Positions 40,979-49,572 of a stretch of DNA of 64,000 nucleotides are shown here, piece by piece (position 1 is the stretch's first letter; every line of letters begins with the position of its first letter). Made by a program: the position numbers and the translations under genes. The DNA is from JAOUJD01 sp963811265. GTDB taxonomy: Bacteria > Pseudomonadota > Gammaproteobacteria > Burkholderiales > Burkholderiaceae_F. Under the pieces are notes generated by a model. It made no database searches. It worked only from the letters and a program-made list of their open reading frames with translations, and had not been told where the DNA came from. The DNA lies in NCBI GenBank assembly GCA_963811265.1, contig CAWEQS010000026.1, positions 1 to 64,000 on the forward strand. The letters run 5' to 3'.

Positions 40979-41010
40979 AAAAGGGCTTCCTTCGGGAAGC
41001 CCTTTTTCTT
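40979..41010 (+). terminator. Intrinsic terminator of the initiator tRNA gene
   Basis: The stem AAAGGGCTTCC-TTCG-GGAAGCCCTTT is followed by a T-rich tail six bases after the tRNA CCA end. A near copy of this hairpin occurs at 41925-41954. Confidence 0.9.
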
Positions 41011-41162
41011 TGTCAGGTTCCCCAGCTCTGGCAATCCGGCGTCCGAAGCGCGATCAACCGCTCGCCCCGCGCGCGGAGCAGCAAGCCGGAGCGCGTGCCA
41101 CATGCATGGCGCTTCGCCCAGCGCGCCGCCGGGTCAATCGGCAAGCAACACCATTCATTCCC

Positions 41163-41191
41163 TTGACGGAATATTCCATGGAGACTATATT
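41163..41191 (+). promoter_or_regulatory. Promoter with palindromic operator before the toxin gene
   Basis: TTGACG (41163-41168) and TATATT (41186-41191) are 17 bp apart. The perfect palindrome GGAATATTCC (41168-41177) lies in the spacer, where a HigA-type antitoxin would block RNA polymerase. The start of transcription falls at about 41197-41198, the first base of the toxin ATG, so the message may be leaderless. Confidence 0.6.
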
Positions 41192-41197
41192 GCCTCG

Positions 41198-41558
41198 ATG
41201 TCTTGGGATGTCGAGTTCACGGGCGAGTTCGGAGACTGGTGGAATGGCCTCTCGGAGCACGGAGGCGTTGGATGTCTCCGTGCGCTTGCTGGAAGAGCGG
41301 GGCCCCGCGCTCGGGTACCCCTACAGCAGCGGAATCAATGGATCGAGGCACGGCCACATGCGCGAGCTCCGGACCCAGGTTGGCGGACGGCCGCTGCGGA
41401 CACTCTACGCATTCGATCCGCGTCGATCGGCGATTCTGCTGATCGGCGGCGACAAAACGGGCGACGACCGATGGTACGAAGGGAACATTCCACTGGCTGA
41501 CAAGCTCTACGACGAGCACCTGGAGCAGTTGCGAAAGGAAGGACTGATCGATGGCTAG
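41198..41558 (+). CDS. RelE/HigB-like toxin of a type II toxin-antitoxin pair (one frame break)
   Basis: The ATG at 41198 gives MSWDVEFTGEFGDWWNGLSE, the usual N-terminus of the Gp49/HigB-like RelE-superfamily toxins. After a one-base break near 41255 the frame reads TEALDVSVRLLEERGPALGY, SSGINGSRHGHMRELRTQVG, GRPLRTLYAFDPRRSAILLI and GGDKTGDDRWYEGNIPLADK. RxLYAFDPxRxAILLxGGDK is the family core with the basic residues used on ribosome-bound mRNA. About 120 residues. The stop overlaps the antitoxin start (ATGGCTAG). Toxin-first order is typical of higBA. The pair sits between the tRNA gene and a degenerate copy of its 3' end. Confidence 0.82.
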
Positions 41559-41876
41559 GAAATTTGCAGAGTTGCGCGCACGCATGTCGCCGGAATCTCG
41601 CGCACGAGCGGAGGCCGCGTCGCAGGCGGTGCTGGCGGAAATGCCACTGAACGAACTGCGCCAGGCTCGTGGTCTCTCGCAGAAGATGCTGGCCGATGTA
41701 CTTCGTGTCCAGCAGCCCTCCATCGCGAGATGGAGCGGCGCACCGACATGTACCTGTCGACGCTGCGCAGCCACATTGAAGCCATGGGCGGCCATCTCGA
41801 AGTCGTTGCACGATTTCCAGATGGCGCGGTCAAGATAACGAACTTCTCGGACCTTGGCGAAACGACGCGGTCGTAG
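41551..41876 (+). CDS. XRE-family antitoxin (HigA-like, one frame break)
   Basis: The ATG at 41551 starts MARKFAELRARMSPESRARA. The helix-turn-helix is MPLNELRQARGLSQKMLADV followed by LRVQQPSIA. A missing A near 41731 breaks the frame; restoring it gives KMERRTDMYLSTLRSHIEAM, GGHLEVVARFPDGAVKITNF and a TAG at 41874. About 109 residues. It neutralises the toxin and probably represses the shared promoter through the GGAATATTCC palindrome at 41168-41177. Confidence 0.85.
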
Positions 41877-41886
41877 GTCGCTCAAG

Positions 41887-41955
41887 GGTCGAAGGATCAC
41901 GGCCTGTCTCCGCGGCCGGATACGAAAAGGGCTTCCTCGAAGGAAGCCCTTTTCA
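41887..41955 (+). repeat. Degenerate copy of the tRNA-fMet 3' end plus terminator
   Basis: This stretch aligns without gaps to the 3' half of the initiator tRNA for about 50 bases (GGTCGAAGG...CCGC...CC-GATACGAAAAGGGCTTCC), and then to the tRNA terminator, which is again a working hairpin (41925-41954) with a TTTTC tail. The first copy starts at 40941, so the offset is 946 bp. The two copies bracket the toxin-antitoxin pair like attachment-site repeats. Confidence 0.75.
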
Positions 41956-42019
41956 TTTCCGCTGCAGCGGCCGCAAGTTGCGGTCCCTTAGGGGTACGCA
42001 GACGCGCGATCCACGCCGA

Positions 42020-42582
42020 CTACTTGTTCAGATCGTCATCCTTCCAGTACTTCCGCGCCCCGGCCGCGACACCCATCGCGAGCCCGGTCTTCGTCATCGG
42101 ATACACCGCGATCGGGCCGCTCGAAATCTCGGCCGCTTCGGCCTTGGCGCCCTTGCCGCCCGCGACCGCCTGCGCGCCCGCCTCCGCCACCGAACTCCCA
42201 TCCCTTGTCGATGAACTTCGCCAGCGTCGCCTTGTCCTTGAAGACGAGCACTTCGCGATAGTCCTTGACGCCGAAGTCGAGCCCGCCGGTCGCCTGGCCC
42301 ATGTTCATGAACGTGGTCTTCTTCGTGGCGTTGTCATGGACCAGGCCACGCCCGCCCGCGCCGCCGACGAAGAACGAGATGCCGAAGCTCGTGAAGCAGC
42401 CGTAGCCCGCCGCCTTCTCGACTTCCGCCTTGGCGGCCGGCTTGGCCTTGTACAGCGTGGCCAGCGCCTCGTCGCACATCTTCCGCAGTTCGGCCTTCTG
42501 CGCGGCCGGATCGGCCGCAAGCGCCGACGTGGACAGCGCCAGCGCCGCCGACCGCGATGATTCCACTCAACATCTTCCGCAT
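42020..42582 (-). CDS. SYLF-domain (Ysc84-like) exported lipid-binding protein
   Basis: The ATG at 42582 follows GGGAG and gives a signal peptide (MRKMLSGIIA, then after a break SAALALSTSALAADPAAQ). The SYLF domain reads MCDEALATLYKAKPAAKAEV, EKAAGYGCFTSFGISFFVGG, GGRGLVHDNATKKTTFMNMG, QATGGLDFGVKDYREVLVFK and DKATLAKFIDKGWEFG. After a second break it ends YPMTKTGLAMGVAAGARKYW KDDD at 42020. About 187 residues. SYLF proteins bind phosphoinositide-like lipids in eukaryotes; the bacterial role is unclear and probably concerns the envelope. Breaks near 42553 and 42190. Confidence 0.85.
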
Positions 42583-42778
42583 GGGGACTCCCTTTCGTTG
42601 TGGTTTGGTACGGGAACAACCGGAGACGCACGCGCCGCCGCGGCCCGCCCGTACATCGCCTTTATAGGCCATTCGGCGATGGGCAACATCGGACGCGTGG
42701 ATGCCCGCGCGAGTGCGTACGTACAGCGTGGGATAGACTGACTTCACGCCCCGACGATCCCTGTTTTCGACGCCGCCC

Positions 42779-43342
42779 GTGCGCTTCTGTTCCCACTGTG
42801 GACACCCCATCACCGTTCGCATTCCGGACGGCGACAACCGCACGCGCGCCTGCTGCGACGCGTGCGGCACCATCCACTACGTGAACCCGCGCCCGGTCGT
42901 CGGCACCATTCCCGTGTGGGGCGAGCAGGTGCTGCTGTGCCGGCGTGCCATCGAGCCGCGCTACGGCAAGTGGACATTGCCCGCCGGCTTCATGGAGGTC
43001 GGCGAGACGACCGGCGACGGCGCGATCCGCGAGACGATCGAGGAAGCCGGCGCCCGCGTCGACCTCGGCCCGCTCTTCACGATGATCGACGTGCCGCACG
43101 TGCACCAGGTCCACCTCTTCTTCCGCGCCGACCTGCTCGACACCGCGTTCTCCGCGGGGACCGAGAGCCTCGAAGTGCGGCTGTTCGGCGAGCACGAGAT
43201 CCCGTGGGAGGAGATCGCGTTCCGCACGGTCGCGGCCACGCTGCGCCACTTCTTCGCCGACCGCCAGCGCGGCGAGTTCGGCCTCCACACCGAAGCCATC
43301 GTCGCGGGTGCGCCGCCGCCCCCGGGCCGCGGCGTCCGATGA
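42779..43342 (+). CDS. NUDIX hydrolase with N-terminal zinc ribbon
   Basis: The GTG at 42779 gives MRFCSHCGHPITVRIPDGDN and CCDACGTIHYVNPRPVVG, a four-Cys zinc ribbon. The NUDIX box is GFMEVGETTGDGAIRETIEE AG (GX5EX7REUXEEXGU). 187 residues, intact. It resembles the NudC/YfcD-like group that hydrolyses NAD or ADP-ribose derivatives; the substrate is not certain. The stop overlaps the aat start as ATGA, so the two are translated together. Confidence 0.9.
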   Translation: MRFCSHCGHPITVRIPDGDNRTRACCDACGTIHYVNPRPVVGTIPVWGEQVLLCRRAIEPRYGKWTLPAGFMEVGETTGDGAIRETIEEAGARVDLGPLFTMIDVPHVHQVHLFFRADLLDTAFSAGTESLEVRLFGEHEIPWEEIAFRTVAATLRHFFADRQRGEFGLHTEAIVAGAPPPPGRGVR

Positions 43343-44073
43343 TTCCGTGGCTGGCGGCGGGGCAGCCGTTCCCGCCGGTCCGCGCCGCCCTCGCCCACCC
43401 CAACGGGCTGCTCGCGGCGAGCCGCGACCTGACGGTCGACCGGCTCATCGACGCCTACCGGCACGGCATCTTTCCCTGGTACTCGGAGGGGGAACCGGTG
43501 CTGTGGTGGTCGCCGCACCCGCGCATGGTGCTGTTCACCGACGAGTTCCGGATCTCCCGCACCTTCGGCAAGACCCTGCGGCGCGTGGGGCGCAGCGACC
43601 GCATCGAACTGCGCGCCAACAGCGCGTTCGAAGCCGTGATGCGCGCGTGCGCGGAGCCGCGCCGCGGCGAAGCCGGCACCTGGATCACGCCGGACATCGT
43701 CGCGGCGTACACGGCGCTGCATCGCCGCGGCCTCGCGGCCTCGATCGAAACGTGGATCGACGGCGAACTGGCGGGCGGCCTGTACGGCGTGGCGCTCGGC
43801 CGCATGTTCTTCGGCGAGTCGATGTTCGCGCGCGCCACCGACGCCTCGAAGATCGCGCTCGCGGCACTGGTGCAAATCATGCTGAACGAGAAAGTGCCGG
43901 TGATAGACTGCCAGCAGAACACGCGTCACCTCGCCTCCCTCGGGGCGCGCGAGGTCGGACGCGCCGACTTCCTGGCTCACGTGAGGACCGCGGTGGACGC
44001 CGCGCCGATCGACTGGCGCGCCTACGCAGACCGACCGCTCAACGCACTGCTGACCGAGACCCGGACCGACTGA
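43339..44073 (+). CDS. aat: Leucyl/phenylalanyl-tRNA--protein transferase
   Basis: Adds Leu or Phe from tRNA to N-terminal Lys or Arg of proteins, marking them for ClpS/ClpAP. The ATG at 43339 begins MIPWLAAGQPFPPVRAALAH. Family blocks are DRLIDAYRHGIFPWYSEGEP, VLWWSPHPRMVLFTDEFRIS, WITPDIVAAYTALHRRGLAA, YGVALGRMFFGESMFARATD and IDCQQNTRHLASLGAREVGR. 244 residues, intact and of normal length. It lies 1 base before bpt, the other N-degron transferase. Confidence 0.96.
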   Translation: MIPWLAAGQPFPPVRAALAHPNGLLAASRDLTVDRLIDAYRHGIFPWYSEGEPVLWWSPHPRMVLFTDEFRISRTFGKTLRRVGRSDRIELRANSAFEAVMRACAEPRRGEAGTWITPDIVAAYTALHRRGLAASIETWIDGELAGGLYGVALGRMFFGESMFARATDASKIALAALVQIMLNEKVPVIDCQQNTRHLASLGAREVGRADFLAHVRTAVDAAPIDWRAYADRPLNALLTETRTD

Positions 44074-44074
44074 C

Positions 44075-44839
44075 GTGGCGAACCTCAAGGAACTGCCCTT
44101 TTCGGCGCTGCAGTTCTACGCCACGGCGCCCTACCCGTGCAGTTATCTCGACGACCGCCAGGCGCGGTCGCAGGTCGCCACACCCGCGCACCTGATCAAC
44201 GCCGACGTCTACAGCGAACTCGTCAAGATGGGATTCCGCCGCAGCGGGATCTTCACGTACCGGCCGTACTGCGACGGCTGCCGCGCGTGCGTGCCGGTGC
44301 GGGTGCCCGTCAACGAGTACGAGCCCAATCGCACGCAGCGCCGGTCCTGGCTGCAGCATCGCGGCCTCGCGTCGCGCGTCGCCTCGCTCGCGTTCGACCA
44401 CGAACACTACGACCTGTACCTGCGCTACCAGTCCACGCGCCACGCCGGCGGCGGCATGGACAACGACAGCCGCGAGCAGTACTCGCAGTTCCTGCTGCAG
44501 AGCAAGGTCAACACGCGCCTGGTGGAGTTCCGCGACCCGCTGCCGCCGGGCGTCGACGGCCTCGGCACGCTGCGGATGATCTCGATCATCGACGTGCTGA
44601 ACGACGGGCTGTCGTCGGTCTACACGTTCTTCGATCCGGACGCGCCCGGCACGAGCTACGGCACGTTCAACATCGTGTGGCAGATCGAGCAGTGCAAGGC
44701 GCTCGGGCTGCCGTACCTCTACCTCGGCTACTGGATCGCGGAGAGCCCGAAGATGGCCTACAAGGCGCGCTTCCGCCCCGTGGAGATGCTGCGCGGCGGG
44801 CGGTGGGAACGTCTGACCGAACACAAGCGCGCGCGCTGA
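44075..44839 (+). CDS. bpt: Aspartate/glutamate leucyltransferase
   Basis: Transfers Leu to N-terminal Asp or Glu. GTG start at 44075. Signatures: FYATAPYPCSYLDDRQARSQ, MGFRRSGIFTYRPYCDGCRA (Cys-x2-Cys metal or catalytic cysteines), RRSWLQHRGLASRVASLAFD, YQSTRHAGGGMDNDS, SIIDVLNDGLSSVYTFFDPD and YLGYWIAESPKMAYKARFRP. 254 residues, intact, normal length. Follows aat at once, so both bacterial N-end-rule tagging enzymes are one transcript. Confidence 0.95.
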   Translation: MANLKELPFSALQFYATAPYPCSYLDDRQARSQVATPAHLINADVYSELVKMGFRRSGIFTYRPYCDGCRACVPVRVPVNEYEPNRTQRRSWLQHRGLASRVASLAFDHEHYDLYLRYQSTRHAGGGMDNDSREQYSQFLLQSKVNTRLVEFRDPLPPGVDGLGTLRMISIIDVLNDGLSSVYTFFDPDAPGTSYGTFNIVWQIEQCKALGLPYLYLGYWIAESPKMAYKARFRPVEMLRGGRWERLTEHKRAR

Positions 44840-44870
44840 TCGCGCCCTCCCCGCTCGCTAGAATGCGCAG

Positions 44871-45952
44871 GTGCTGTACACCCTCGCGCGCTCCGTCCTC
44901 TTCTCGCTCGACCCCGAGGTCGCCCACGACCTCACGCTGACGCAGCTGCAGCGCGCCTACGCGCTCGGCCTCACCCGCCTCGTCTGCAAGTCCGTGCGCG
45001 CCGCTGCCGGTCACGGTGATGGGGCTCGACTTCCCGAATCCGGTCGGGACTGGCCGCCGGCATGGACAAGAACGGCGACCACATCGACGCGCTCGGCAGC
45101 TTCGGCTTCGGCTTCATCGAGGCGGGCACGGTCACGCCGCGCCCGCAGCCGGGCAATCCGAAGCCGCGCATCTTCCGGCTGATTCCCGCGCAGGGCGTGA
45201 TCAACCGGATGGGCTTCAACAACGACGGCGTCGACAAGCTCGTCGACAACGTCAAGCGGCAGGGCGCGTTCCGCCGCCGCGGCGGGATCGTGGGACTCAA
45301 CATCGGCAAGAACGCCGACACGCCGATCGAGCGCGCGCTCGACGACTACCGCATCGGGCTGCAGAAGGTCTACGAGCACGCCGACTACGTCGCGGTGAAC
45401 ATCTCGTCGCCGAACACGAAGGACCTGCGCGCGCTGCAGGGCGCGAAGGAACTCACCGGGCTGCTCGCCGGGCTGCGCGACGAACGCAAGCGGCTCGAGG
45501 ACCGCCATCGCCGGCGCGTGCCGCTGGCGGTGAAGATCGCGCCGGACCTCGACGACGCCGCGATCCCGGCGATCGCCGACACGCTGGTCGAGCATGGCGT
45601 CGATGCCGTCATCGCCACCAACACGACCATCGCGCGCGACCGCGTGGCGGGGCTGCTGCACGCCGAGCAGACGGGCGGACTCTCCGGTCGCCCGCTCACG
45701 GAACGGGCGACCGCGGTCGTCGACATCCTCGCGCGCCACCTGAAGGGCACGCTGCCGATCATCGGCGTGGGCGGCATCATGAACGGCGCCGACGCGGTCG
45801 AGAAGATGCAGGCCGGCGCGTCGCTGGTGCAGGTCTACACCGGCTTCATCTACTCGGGACCGGACGTCGTCGCCGACTGCGTCGAGGCGATCCGGGCGAT
45901 GAAGGCGAAACCGTCGCGCGCGCCGCGCGGCGGCGCCCGTCGCGCCGCCTGA
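44871..45952 (+). CDS. pyrD: Dihydroorotate dehydrogenase (class 2, quinone-linked)
   Basis: Oxidises dihydroorotate to orotate in pyrimidine synthesis at the inner membrane. GTG start at 44871 (MLYTLARSVLFSLDPEVAHD, an amphipathic membrane-contacting helix). Two single-base breaks near 45003 and 45053 fall in VMGLDFPNPVG and LAAGMDKNGDH. The rest is intact: FGFIEAGTVTPRPQPGNPKP, RIFRLIPAQGVINRMGFNND, VGLNIGKNADTPIERALDDY, VNISSPNTKDLRALQGAKEL (catalytic Ser in ISSPN), VKIAPDLDD, ATNTTIAR, IIGVGGIMNGADAVEKMQAG and QVYTGFIYSGP. About 360 residues. Because pyrD is needed for growth, the breaks point to sequence errors. Confidence 0.93.
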
Positions 45953-45954
45953 CG

Positions 45955-46461
45955 ATGCGCTGCTTCCTCGCGGCGTGGCCGGATGCCGCGGCGCGGCAGC
46001 GCTGCGCGGAACTGACCCAGTCCCTGCGGCCGCACGCCGACCACGGCCGCGTGATGCGGGCCGAGAACCTGCACCTCACCCTCGCGTTCATCGGCGACCT
46101 GCCGGATGCGCGCGGCGCCGAGGTCGCGGCCGCGTGCGCGGCGCTGCCGCCGCTGGCCTGCGACTGGGCACTGACCGAGATCGGCTTCTTCGCGCGGCCG
46201 CGCGTGCTGTGGGCCGGTGGAGCGCTGTCGGATGAACTGGCGGCGATCGCGGCCAGCGCGCGCGGGCTGCTCGACCGGATGGGGGTGGGCTACGACCGCA
46301 AGCCCTTCGTCCCGCACGTCACGCTGCTGCGCGACGTGAAGCGCTTCGACGGCCCGCGGGAGATCGCGCCGCCGATCGCCTGGCCGATCCGCGAGGTGGC
46401 GCTCTTCCGGTCGGGGCGCGACGAGACCGGCGCGCGCTACGTCCGCGTCGAGCCCGCCTGA
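45955..46461 (+). CDS. thpR: RNA 2',3'-cyclic phosphodiesterase
   Basis: The 2H phosphoesterase fold is set by two HxTx motifs, AENLHLTLAFIGDLPDARGA and KPFVPHVTLLRDVKRFDGPR. ATG at 45955, two bases after the pyrD stop. 168 residues, intact, usual size. It hydrolyses 2',3'-cyclic phosphates on RNA ends and can act as a 2'-5' ligase in vitro. Its last 25 bp overlap the 3' end of lutB on the other strand. Confidence 0.93.
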   Translation: MRCFLAAWPDAAARQRCAELTQSLRPHADHGRVMRAENLHLTLAFIGDLPDARGAEVAAACAALPPLACDWALTEIGFFARPRVLWAGGALSDELAAIAASARGLLDRMGVGYDRKPFVPHVTLLRDVKRFDGPREIAPPIAWPIREVALFRSGRDETGARYVRVEPA

Positions 46462-47874
46462 CCGGACGGCCGGCGCTCGCGATACATCTCGCGGAAGGTG
46501 CGGCCGCTCGGCGCCGGGAAGTCGCGGCTGACGGTCCAGCCGGCGCCCACCGGCAGGCTGCGGATGCGCTTCGCATCGCCGCCCATCCAGCGCAGCACGC
46601 GCACCGCCACCTTCGATCCGAACGCGTAGAGCGACGGCCGCATGGCCGCGTACGCCCATACCGCGATGCCGACCTTCTCGTACCACGGCCGCAGCCCGCG
46701 CTCCCACTGCTTCTCGCGCAGCTTGCGCAGCAGGTCGGGCAGCGGAATCTTCACCGGGCAGACGACGCTGCACTGGCCGCACAGCGTGGCCGCCTGCGGC
46801 AGGTCGAGCGCGTTCTCGATGCCGACGTAGCTCGGCGTCAGCACCGAGCCCATCGGGCCCGGGTACACCCAGCCGTACGCGTGGCCGCCGATCTTCTGGT
46901 AGACGGGGCAGTGGTTCATGCACGCGCCGCAGCGGATGCAGCGGAGCATCTCCTGGAACTCGCCGCCGAGCAGGCCGGTGCGGCCGGCGTCGACCAGCAC
47001 GTAGTACATGTGCTCCGGGCCGTCCTCCTCGCCCGGCCGGCGCGGGCCGGTCAGCACGGAGAAGTAGTTCGAGATCGGCTGGCCCGTCGCCGAGCGCGGC
47101 AGCAGGCGCATCAGCGTGGCGACGTCCTCGAGCGTGGGCAGGACCTTCTCGATGCCGGTCAGCACCACGTGCACCTTGGGCGGAAGGATCGTGCACATCC
47201 CTTCGTTGCCCTCGTTGGTCACGACCGTGGCCGACCCGGTCTCGGCGATCAGGAAGTTGGCGCCGGTCACGCCCATGTCCGCGCTCAGGAAGTGGCCGCG
47301 CAGCACCTCGCGCGCCTCGCGCGTGAGCTGCGTGATCTCGGTCTTGCGCGGCGTGGCGTGGGCCTTCGCGAAGAGATCGGAGATCTCTTCCTTGTCCTTG
47401 TGGATCACGGGCGCGATGATGTGCGACGGCGCCTCGTTGTCGTTGATCTGCAGGATGTATTCGCCGAGGTCGGTCTCGACCGGCTGGATGCCCGCGGCCT
47501 CGAACGCGTGGTTCAGCCCGACCTCTTCGGACACCATCGATTTCGACTTCGTGACCTTGCGCACCCCGTGGTGCTTCGCGATGTCGACGATCAGCCGCAC
47601 CGCTTCCTCGTGCGTCTCGGCGTAGAGCACCGTGCGCGCCGCGCGCGGTGGCGTTGCGCTCGAAGATCTCCAGCCAGACGTCGAGGTCGGCCAGCGCCCG
47701 GTTGCGCCGCTCGACCGCGGCATCGCGCGTGGCCTCGAAGTCGTCGAGTTCGAGGATCGCCGCCGCGCGCGCGGTGACGAACTTCTCCGACAGCTTCTTC
47801 AGGTTCTTCTGCAGGCGGACGTCGGCCAGTTTCTGGCCGGCGCGCTCCTTGAAGTGCATCGACTGGACCTGCAT
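46437..47874 (-). CDS. lutB: Lactate utilisation iron-sulfur protein LutB (one frame break)
   Basis: Subunit of the LutABC L-lactate oxidation complex. The ATG at 47874 overlaps the lutA stop (TGATG) and gives MQVQSMHFKERAGQKLADVR. A break near 47640 follows WLEIFERNATA. Then come VRLIVDIAKHHGVRKVTKSK, SMVSEEVGLNHAFEAAGIQP, VETDLGEYILQINDNEAPSH, GANFLIAETGSATVVTNEGN and GMCTILPPKVHVVLTGIEKV. Two [4Fe-4S] motifs follow, CIRCGACMNHCPVYQ and CGQCSVVCPVKIPL. About 479 residues, usual length. No lutC is seen in this window: the stop meets thpR, on the opposite strand. Confidence 0.93.
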
Positions 47875-48599
47875 CACGCGTCTCCCGCCAGCACCTGGGC
47901 GATGTGCAGCACGCGCGTCTTCTCGTCGCCGGTGCGTCGCAGCCGCCCTTCGATGTTCAGGATGCAGCCGAGGTCGCCGAGCACGACGGCGTCGGCGCCG
48001 CTCGCCTGGATGTTGCGGCACTTCTCGTCGACGATCGCGCCGGAGATGTCGCCGTACTTCACCGAGAAGGTGCCGCCGAAGCCGCAGCACTGCTCGCAGT
48101 CCTTCATCTCGGTCAGCTGCACGCCGGGCAGCTTCGCCAGCAGCGCGCGCGGCTGCTCCTTCACGCCGAGTTCGCGCAGGCCGCTGCAGGAATCGTGATA
48201 GGTGATGTGGCCGGCGAAGCTCGACGGCAGGTCGGCGATCTTCGCGACGTTGACGAGGAAGTCGGTCAGCTCGTAGGTCTTGCCCGCCAGGCGCTCGATG
48301 CGCGCCTTGAGGTCGGGATCGTCGCGGAACAGTTCGAGGTACTGCACCTTGATCTGTCCGCCGCACGAGCCGCTCGGCAGCACGACGTAATCGAACCCCT
48401 CGAACTCGCGCAGCACCTTTTCCGCCAGCTCGCGCGCGGTGCGCGCGTCGCCCGAGTTGTAGGCCGGCTGGCCGCAGCAGGTCTGCGATTCCGGCACGAC
48501 CACTTCGTAGCCCGCGCCTTCGAGCAGCTTCAGGGTCGAGAACCCGATCTCCGGCCTCACGGCGTCCACCAGGCAGGTGACGAACAGTCCGACTCTCAC
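47874..48599 (-). CDS. lutA: Lactate utilisation protein LutA (CCG-domain Fe-S protein)
   Basis: GTG start at 48599 (VRVGLFVTCLVDAVRPEIGF). Two cysteine-rich CCG domains: PESQTCCGQPAYNSGDARTA with LPSGSCGGQIKVQYLELF, then YHDSCSGLRELGVKEQP with MKDCEQCCGFGGTFSVKYGD. These bind a cluster as in GlpC, HdrB and LutA. 241 residues, intact. First gene of a lutAB operon divergent from the IclR regulator at 48774, which is the likely controller. Confidence 0.93.
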   Translation of the reverse strand: MRVGLFVTCLVDAVRPEIGFSTLKLLEGAGYEVVVPESQTCCGQPAYNSGDARTARELAEKVLREFEGFDYVVLPSGSCGGQIKVQYLELFRDDPDLKARIERLAGKTYELTDFLVNVAKIADLPSSFAGHITYHDSCSGLRELGVKEQPRALLAKLPGVQLTEMKDCEQCCGFGGTFSVKYGDISGAIVDEKCRNIQASGADAVVLGDLGCILNIEGRLRRTGDEKTRVLHIAQVLAGDA

Positions 48600-48713
48600 G
48601 TTCGCGATCTCCCGTGGCCGGTCACGGCCACTGCTCGGCGCAGCCCGCGCGCTGCATGGCACCGGGATGTGGAAAGAACCTGCCGCAGGTCAAGGTCGCC
48701 CGGCGACAACCCA

Positions 48714-48765
48714 TTGCCCACTTTTCGCAATCTGATATAAAACCGCGGTATCCAAAAAATACCGC
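48714..48765 (+). promoter_or_regulatory. Promoter and palindromic operator in front of the IclR regulator
   Basis: TTGCCC (48714-48719) and TATAAA (48736-48741) are 16 bp apart, pointing at the IclR gene. A perfect inverted repeat, GCGGTAT and ATACCGC with a 7-bp spacer (48745-48765), covers the expected start site and ends 8 bp before the ATG. This suits autorepression by the IclR protein; the same protein may act on lutAB, which diverges from here. Confidence 0.62.
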
Positions 48766-48773
48766 AACGCACC

Positions 48774-49571
48774 ATGACGATTGCTGCCCCGCGGGACAAG
48801 ACCGCCATCCAGGTCATCGAGCGGATGATGAAGCTGCTCGATGCGCTCGCCGCCCGTTCGGAGCCCGTCAGCCTGAAGGAGCTTGCGAGCACGACGGGCC
48901 TGCACCCGTCGACGGCGCACAGGATACTAAACGACATGGTGGTCGGCCGATTCGTCGATCGCGCCGAGACGCCCGGGTCGTATCGCCTCGGCATGCGGCT
49001 GCTCGAACTCGGCAACCTCGTCAAGGCGCGCCTGTCGGTGCGCGAGGCCGCGCTGGAGCCGATGCGCGAGCTGCATCGCCGCACCGGCCAGACCGTCAAC
49101 CTCTCGGTGCGCCAGGGCGACGAGATCGTCTACGTCGACCGCTCGTACAGCGAACGCTCGGGGATGCAGGTCGTGCGGGCGATCGGCGGCCGCGCGCCGC
49201 TGCACCTGACGTCGAGCGGCAAGCTCTTCCTCGCCTACGAAGAACCGCGCGTCGTCCGCGCCTACGCGACGCGGACCGGCCTCGCCGGTCACACGAAGAA
49301 CAGCATCACCGAACTGGCCAAGCTCGAGCGCGAACTCTCGATGGTCCGCACGCGCGGCTATGCGCGCGACAACGAGGAACTGGAACTGGGAGTGCGCTGC
49401 CTCGCCGCCGGCATCCGTGACGACACGGGGCGGATCACCGCGGGGCTCTCGGTGTCGGCGCCGTCCGAGCGGATGCAGGACGACTGGATCGACGACCTGC
49501 TGTCGACCGCCCAGCGGATCTCGGCTGGACTGGGCTACAGCGGGCAGCCCGAGCCGCGCGCGAAGAGCTAG
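48774..49571 (+). CDS. IclR-family transcription regulator
   Basis: ATG at 48774. N-terminal winged helix-turn-helix: VIERMMKLLDALAARSEPVS, LKELASTTGLHPSTAHRILN. The C-terminal effector domain has GQTVNLSVRQGDEIVYVDRS, APLHLTSSGKLFLAYEE and EELELGVRCLAAGIRDDTGR, where IclR proteins bind small acids. 265 residues, intact. Divergent from lutAB by 174 bp with a palindrome at its own start; a lactate- or hydroxyacid-responsive regulator is likely, from context. Confidence 0.93.
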   Translation: MTIAAPRDKTAIQVIERMMKLLDALAARSEPVSLKELASTTGLHPSTAHRILNDMVVGRFVDRAETPGSYRLGMRLLELGNLVKARLSVREAALEPMRELHRRTGQTVNLSVRQGDEIVYVDRSYSERSGMQVVRAIGGRAPLHLTSSGKLFLAYEEPRVVRAYATRTGLAGHTKNSITELAKLERELSMVRTRGYARDNEELELGVRCLAAGIRDDTGRITAGLSVSAPSERMQDDWIDDLLSTAQRISAGLGYSGQPEPRAKS

Positions 49572-49572
49572 A

